Assembly (NCBI GenBank): GCA_003573635.1 | Contig: QUTJ01031231.1 | Coordinates: forward strand, 1-10,465 | Length of the DNA: 10,465 nt | Source: Goniomonas avonlea | Taxonomy: Eukaryota > Cryptophyceae > Goniomonadida > Goniomonadaceae | Direction of reading: 5' to 3' | Shown here: one piece after another, positions 8,081 through 10,465 of the stretch | Layout of the letters: each line of letters opens with the position of its first letter | Position numbering within the stretch: the first letter of the stretch is position 1 | Made by a program: the position numbers and the translations under genes | The notes under the pieces: model-generated | What the model saw: the letters and a program-made list of their open reading frames with translations, nothing else | Databases searched by the model: none | Told to the model about the DNA's origin: nothing

Positions 8081-8147
8081 AGAATCCAGTTATCAGCCTG
8101 CCATTTTCGGTGCTTGAGTCCGGCGACCCCTGCCTTACCAGACATCG
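8042..8147. promoter_or_regulatory. Putative bidirectional promoter between sirtuin and TDP2
   Basis: This gap of about 106 bp separates the divergent starts (ATG 8041 minus, ATG 8148 plus). It includes three of the ATAAGGCC repeats. Both 5' UTRs and promoters must fit here or overlap coding DNA. No TATA box is evident. Confidence 0.4.
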
Positions 8148-9503
8148 ATGGCCTTTCTTGCAGAACTGTCCGCCTTCAAAGGAAAGGGAGTGTTGCGCCC
8201 TACTGAAACGATTGTCACGGATCGCTCGGGAAATCGCAGATTGGAGGTTTTTACCGAGGAAGGTTGCAAGGTCACGACCCTGCCAAGCGGCCCAGTTCCG
8301 GATTGGGTTCAGTCAGACATCCGATCGTTGTCATCGTGGCGATTTGATGGCACGAATTGGAGCCGAATGGAGTGCACACCGGCACCGGCGGCTCTTGAGC
8401 CGAAGCCGCTGAAGCTGGTCACATTCAATATCTGGTTCGCAGAAACCGATCAGCAAAAGCGAGCTGAGGTCTTGTTCGAGATCCTCAAACAGGAGGACGC
8501 AGACGTCATTGCATTGCAGGAAGTGACGCCGGTATTTTTGGGCTGGTTGTGTGAGCAGTCTGTTGTTCGCGAAAGGTATCACTTGAGCGATGTTCCACCG
8601 GGCAACACGATCACCCCGTACGGTGTTCTCATTCTCTCGCGCAACCCGGTGACAGCGTTCAAATTGCATCCATACGGCAGGTGTGTGCAGTGTGATTACT
8701 TTTTTTGTTTGGCAATCTTCTGATTTGCCGTTAGCAACATGGGGCGACGCCTCCTGGTGGCCGATGTTGATGTCGGCGGGGTCAGCTGGCAAATAGCCAC
8801 AGCTCATCTCGAAAGTCTCGACAACCGTGAGTATCGGGAAGCGCAAATGAACTACACGTTCAGCGTGCTTACAGGCGAAAATTGCCTCTTCATGTGAGTT
8901 CTGGGACCAACTTCTCGCTTCTCACGCCGCTATCGAACAGGGGGGACTTCAACTTTGGGCCTTCTGCACCAGAGAACCAGGTGCTGCAAAAGGAAGGTGG
9001 CCGGTTCGTTGATTGTTGGGCCACATTGCATGCCCCAGGCACTGGCACGACGTGTGGGGATCGCATCGATCGGTGCGACTGTGCTGTCGCTGTCTCTGCC
9101 CTCCCTCCGTCCCTTCCTCCCTCCGTCCCTCCGACCCCCCGTCGTCTCTCTCTATCGCGTGCTCCTCTCTCCGCATCATCACTCCGCATCATCTCCGCAT
9201 CACCTCTCCGCATCACCTCTCCGCATCATCACTCCGCATCATCACTCCGCATCACCTCCGCATCATCACTCCGCATCACCTCTCCGCATCACCTCTCCGC
9301 ATCACCTCTCCGCATCATCTCTCCGCCCGCGTCTGCGTTGACGGTCGCGCAGAGTCATGGTCACGTCGACATCGCACGCCCCAACCGAGATGCACCTCCT
9401 CGGGGAGGAAGGACCCCTGCAGCCATCCGACCACCTTGGGCTCAGTGTCACCCTGTCGCCGACACCTGGAGGCACTCCACGAATCGAGACGGCAGCTCCG
9501 TGA
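8148..9503 (+). CDS. TDP2: TDP2-like tyrosyl-DNA phosphodiesterase (EEP nuclease family)
   Basis: TDP2 cleaves the 5'-phosphotyrosyl bond left on DNA by trapped topoisomerase II, in the nucleus, with Mg2+. Four exons, 8148-8680, 8735-8893, 8941-9072 and 9353-9503, join in frame to 324 residues; introns of 54, 47 and 280 nt are all GT-AG. Active-site motifs of the endonuclease/exonuclease/phosphatase fold appear in order: TFNIWF (Asn94), IALQEVTP (Glu125), YGVLILSR (158-165), ATAHLES (His202), GDFNF (Asp233, Asn235), RIDRV (272-276) and PSDHLGL (Asp301, His302). These correspond to human Asn120, Glu152, Asp262 and His351. All are intact, so an active enzyme is expected. The N-terminal 88 residues are not recognised and no UBA domain is evident. 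The last 19 residues after the fold are Pro/Thr-rich. ATG 8148 is the first ATG in frame upstream of the fold. Another EEP-family member is possible but less likely. Confidence 0.9.
8681..8734 (+). other. TDP2 intron 1 (54 nt)
   Basis: The donor GGCAG|GTGTGT and the acceptor GCCGTTAG join PYG to SNMGRRLL through a split Ser codon. A T-run (8700-8706) lies inside. Confidence 0.85.
8894..8940 (+). other. TDP2 intron 2 (47 nt)
   Basis: The donor TTCAT|GTGAGT and the acceptor ATCGAACAG restore the MGDFNF catalytic motif across a split Met codon. Confidence 0.88.
9073..9352 (+). other. TDP2 intron 3 (280 nt)
   Basis: The donor GATCG|GTGCGA and the acceptor GTCGCGCAG join RIDR to VMVTSTSH through a split Arg codon, placing PSDHLGL in frame. 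It holds a C/T-rich tract (9105-9153) and the CCGCATCA array. Confidence 0.85.
9165..9327 (+). repeat. Twelve-copy CCGCATCA array within TDP2 intron 3
   Basis: Twelve copies of CCGCATCA are separated by CCTCT, TCACT or shorter CCT/TCT linkers, giving units of 13 or 11 nt. The mix of linkers shows several rounds of local duplication. Confidence 0.88.
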
Positions 9504-9613
9504 AGACACTGATCTCGGTGATGAGGATCATGATCAGTCTGCAACAAGAGCACCGCCGTTGTTGCGCACACCTTAGAGCTTAGGCAGCCAAATCTGGTAC
9601 ATACTTGACAAGT

Positions 9614-9619
9614 AATAAA
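9614..9619 (+). terminator. Candidate AATAAA polyadenylation signal for TDP2
   Basis: AATAAA lies about 110 nt after the TDP2 stop. It is the only canonical hexamer found close behind a gene here, and whether this organism uses AATAAA is unknown. Confidence 0.4.
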
Positions 9620-9699
9620 ACAGAACCAGCCGTTGACCAAAATGGAACCGAGGTAATCATACGACTATGGATGCATATGCGGCGTGCGACACTCTGAGG

Positions 9700-9948
9700 A
9701 GAGGCAAAAGAGCGAGAGAGAGACAAAACACACACACAGACAGAGACAGAGAGAGAGAGAGAGAGAGAGGGAGGGAGGGAGGGAGACAGAGACAGAGACA
9801 GAGAGAGACAGAGACAGAGAGACAGAGACAGAGAGACAGAGACAGAGACAGAGAGAGAGACAGAGAGAGAGACAGAGAGAGAGACAGAGAGACAGAGAGA
9901 CAGAGAGACAGAGAGACAGAGAGACAGAGAGACAGAGAGACAGACAGA

Positions 9949-9992
<44 letters not shown>

Positions 9993-10020
9993 CAGAGAGG
10001 CAGAGAGGCAGAGACTGAAG
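9700..10020. repeat. Large GA / GACAGA microsatellite
   Basis: About 320 nt of imperfect GA, GGGA, GACAGA and GAGACAGA units. Pure purine blocks lie at about 9747-9784 and 9944-9991. Arg/Glu/Asp/Gln-rich (plus) or Leu/Ser/Val-rich (minus) open frames across it are repeat artefacts. Confidence 0.92.
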
Positions 10021-10072
10021 ACAGACAAACACAGACACAGGCACAGACACAGACACAGGCACAGGCACAGGA
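10021..10072. repeat. ACAGGC/ACAGAC hexamer tract
   Basis: About eight six-base units, ACAGAC or ACAGGC, follow the GA array directly and probably arose from it. Confidence 0.85.
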
Positions 10073-10098
10073 GCCCCAACGAATTGCAAGAACTGCAG

Positions 10099-10193
10099 CA
10101 TTTTAAATGTCCACGCCTCCGCAGCCATACGAGACAGACGATGCAGACAATAGCAGAAAGGGTTTTCATTTTAAACAGTCCACGCCTGCGCAG
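10099..10193. repeat. Direct repeat pair of about 26 nt
   Basis: CATTTTAAA, then TGTCCACGCCTCCGCAG (10099-10124), recurs as CATTTTAAA, then CAGTCCACGCCTGCGCAG (10167-10193), 68 nt apart. The pair sits between the microsatellite and the telomere-like tract. Confidence 0.8.
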
Positions 10194-10202
10194 AAAGCGC
10201 AG

Positions 10203-10241
10203 GTTTAGGATTTAGGGTTTAGCTGGTTTTGGGTTTAGGGC
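10203..10241 (+). repeat. Degenerate TTTAGGG (telomere-like) repeats
   Basis: TTTAGGA, TTTAGGG, TTTAGCT, a TTTTGGG variant and TTTAGGG lie within about 39 nt. The unit matches the Arabidopsis-type telomere repeat found in plants and many algae and protists. The block is too short and mutated to be a functional chromosome end. Confidence 0.65.
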
Positions 10242-10465
10242 AATTCGGGAGGTTCTGTAGTGCTCAGAAAACGCGAGAAACGCTCCGTGAGCGGTCAAAT
10301 AGGTCAGGGTTTGCCAGCCTGGGTCAATATCTGGGCCAGCCAACACGACACTTGCCACGGAAATATTCTCCAGTTCCTGGACCTGTAGAACCTCGCCATG
10401 TGGAAGTGTGAGGAGGAGGAGGGACGGAGGAGGGAGGAGGCGAGAGGAGGGTGGAGAGCAGAGGG
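10242..10465. other. Right-end DNA with GGA-rich tail
   Basis: 10242-10410 has a plus open frame of about 60 codons without recognisable similarity or splice support, so no gene is called. From about 10411 to the edge the plus strand is a GGAGGA/GAGGAGG purine tract. Confidence 0.5.

Noticed and set aside
8882-9583. Single plus open frame of about 233 codons reading through TDP2 intron 3
   Set aside because: It begins within exon 2, keeps the repeat array as Ser/His/Pro-rich sequence and loses PSDHLGL by frame. The spliced model restores the whole TDP2 motif set.
9667-10215. Plus open frame of about 180 codons rich in Arg/Glu/Gln/Asp, and a Leu/Ser/Val-rich one opposite
   Set aside because: Both are translations of the GA/GACAGA microsatellite. 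They have no unique sequence core and no family match.
10229-10411. Plus open frame of about 60 codons at the right end
   Set aside because: It has no recognisable motif, and neither an ATG-led start nor convincing splice sites; it could be chance.

Overview
This is nuclear DNA from a eukaryote, most likely a protist or alga. The genes are split by GT-AG introns, many only about 44-90 nt long. Coding DNA is GC-rich, the flanks are full of microsatellites and minisatellites, and a short degenerate TTTAGGG-type (plant/alga/protist telomere-like) tract lies near the right end. I cannot name the species. No viral, bacterial or transposase gene was recognised, and no tRNA, rRNA or CRISPR array was seen.

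Layout: (1) 1-1745, minus strand: most of a 6-phosphofructo-2-kinase/fructose-2,6-bisphosphatase gene. Its 3' end lies beyond the left edge, and its last visible intron is the purine-rich repeat at 1-210. (2) 1937-5092, plus strand: a six-exon gene for a Pro/Ser/Arg-rich protein I do not recognise. (3) 5093-6665: a non-coding stretch of tandem repeats. (4) 6666-8041, minus strand: a class IV (SIRT6/7-like) sirtuin with a long C-terminal extension. (5) 8148-9503, plus strand: a complete four-exon TDP2-like phosphodiesterase. (6) 9504-10465: 3' flank, a large GACAGA-type microsatellite, degenerate telomere-like repeats and purine-rich DNA.

The genes form two divergent pairs, each sharing a short upstream region: PFK-2 with the unknown protein (about 1713-1936), and the sirtuin with TDP2 (8042-8147). 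PFK-2 sets fructose-2,6-bisphosphate and so glycolytic flux. Sirtuin (chromatin, NAD+) and TDP2 (topoisomerase adduct repair) could be co-expressed in genome maintenance, which is inference from position only.

The main surprises are that two catalytic histidines appear to be replaced (Pro in the FBPase-2 site, Phe in the sirtuin site), that the sirtuin N-terminus and one PFK-2 splice junction each make sense only if single G residues are missing, and that the longer introns carry locally amplified repeats. In the unknown gene two such introns are multiples of three and stop-free. I see no clearly new multi-gene system here.
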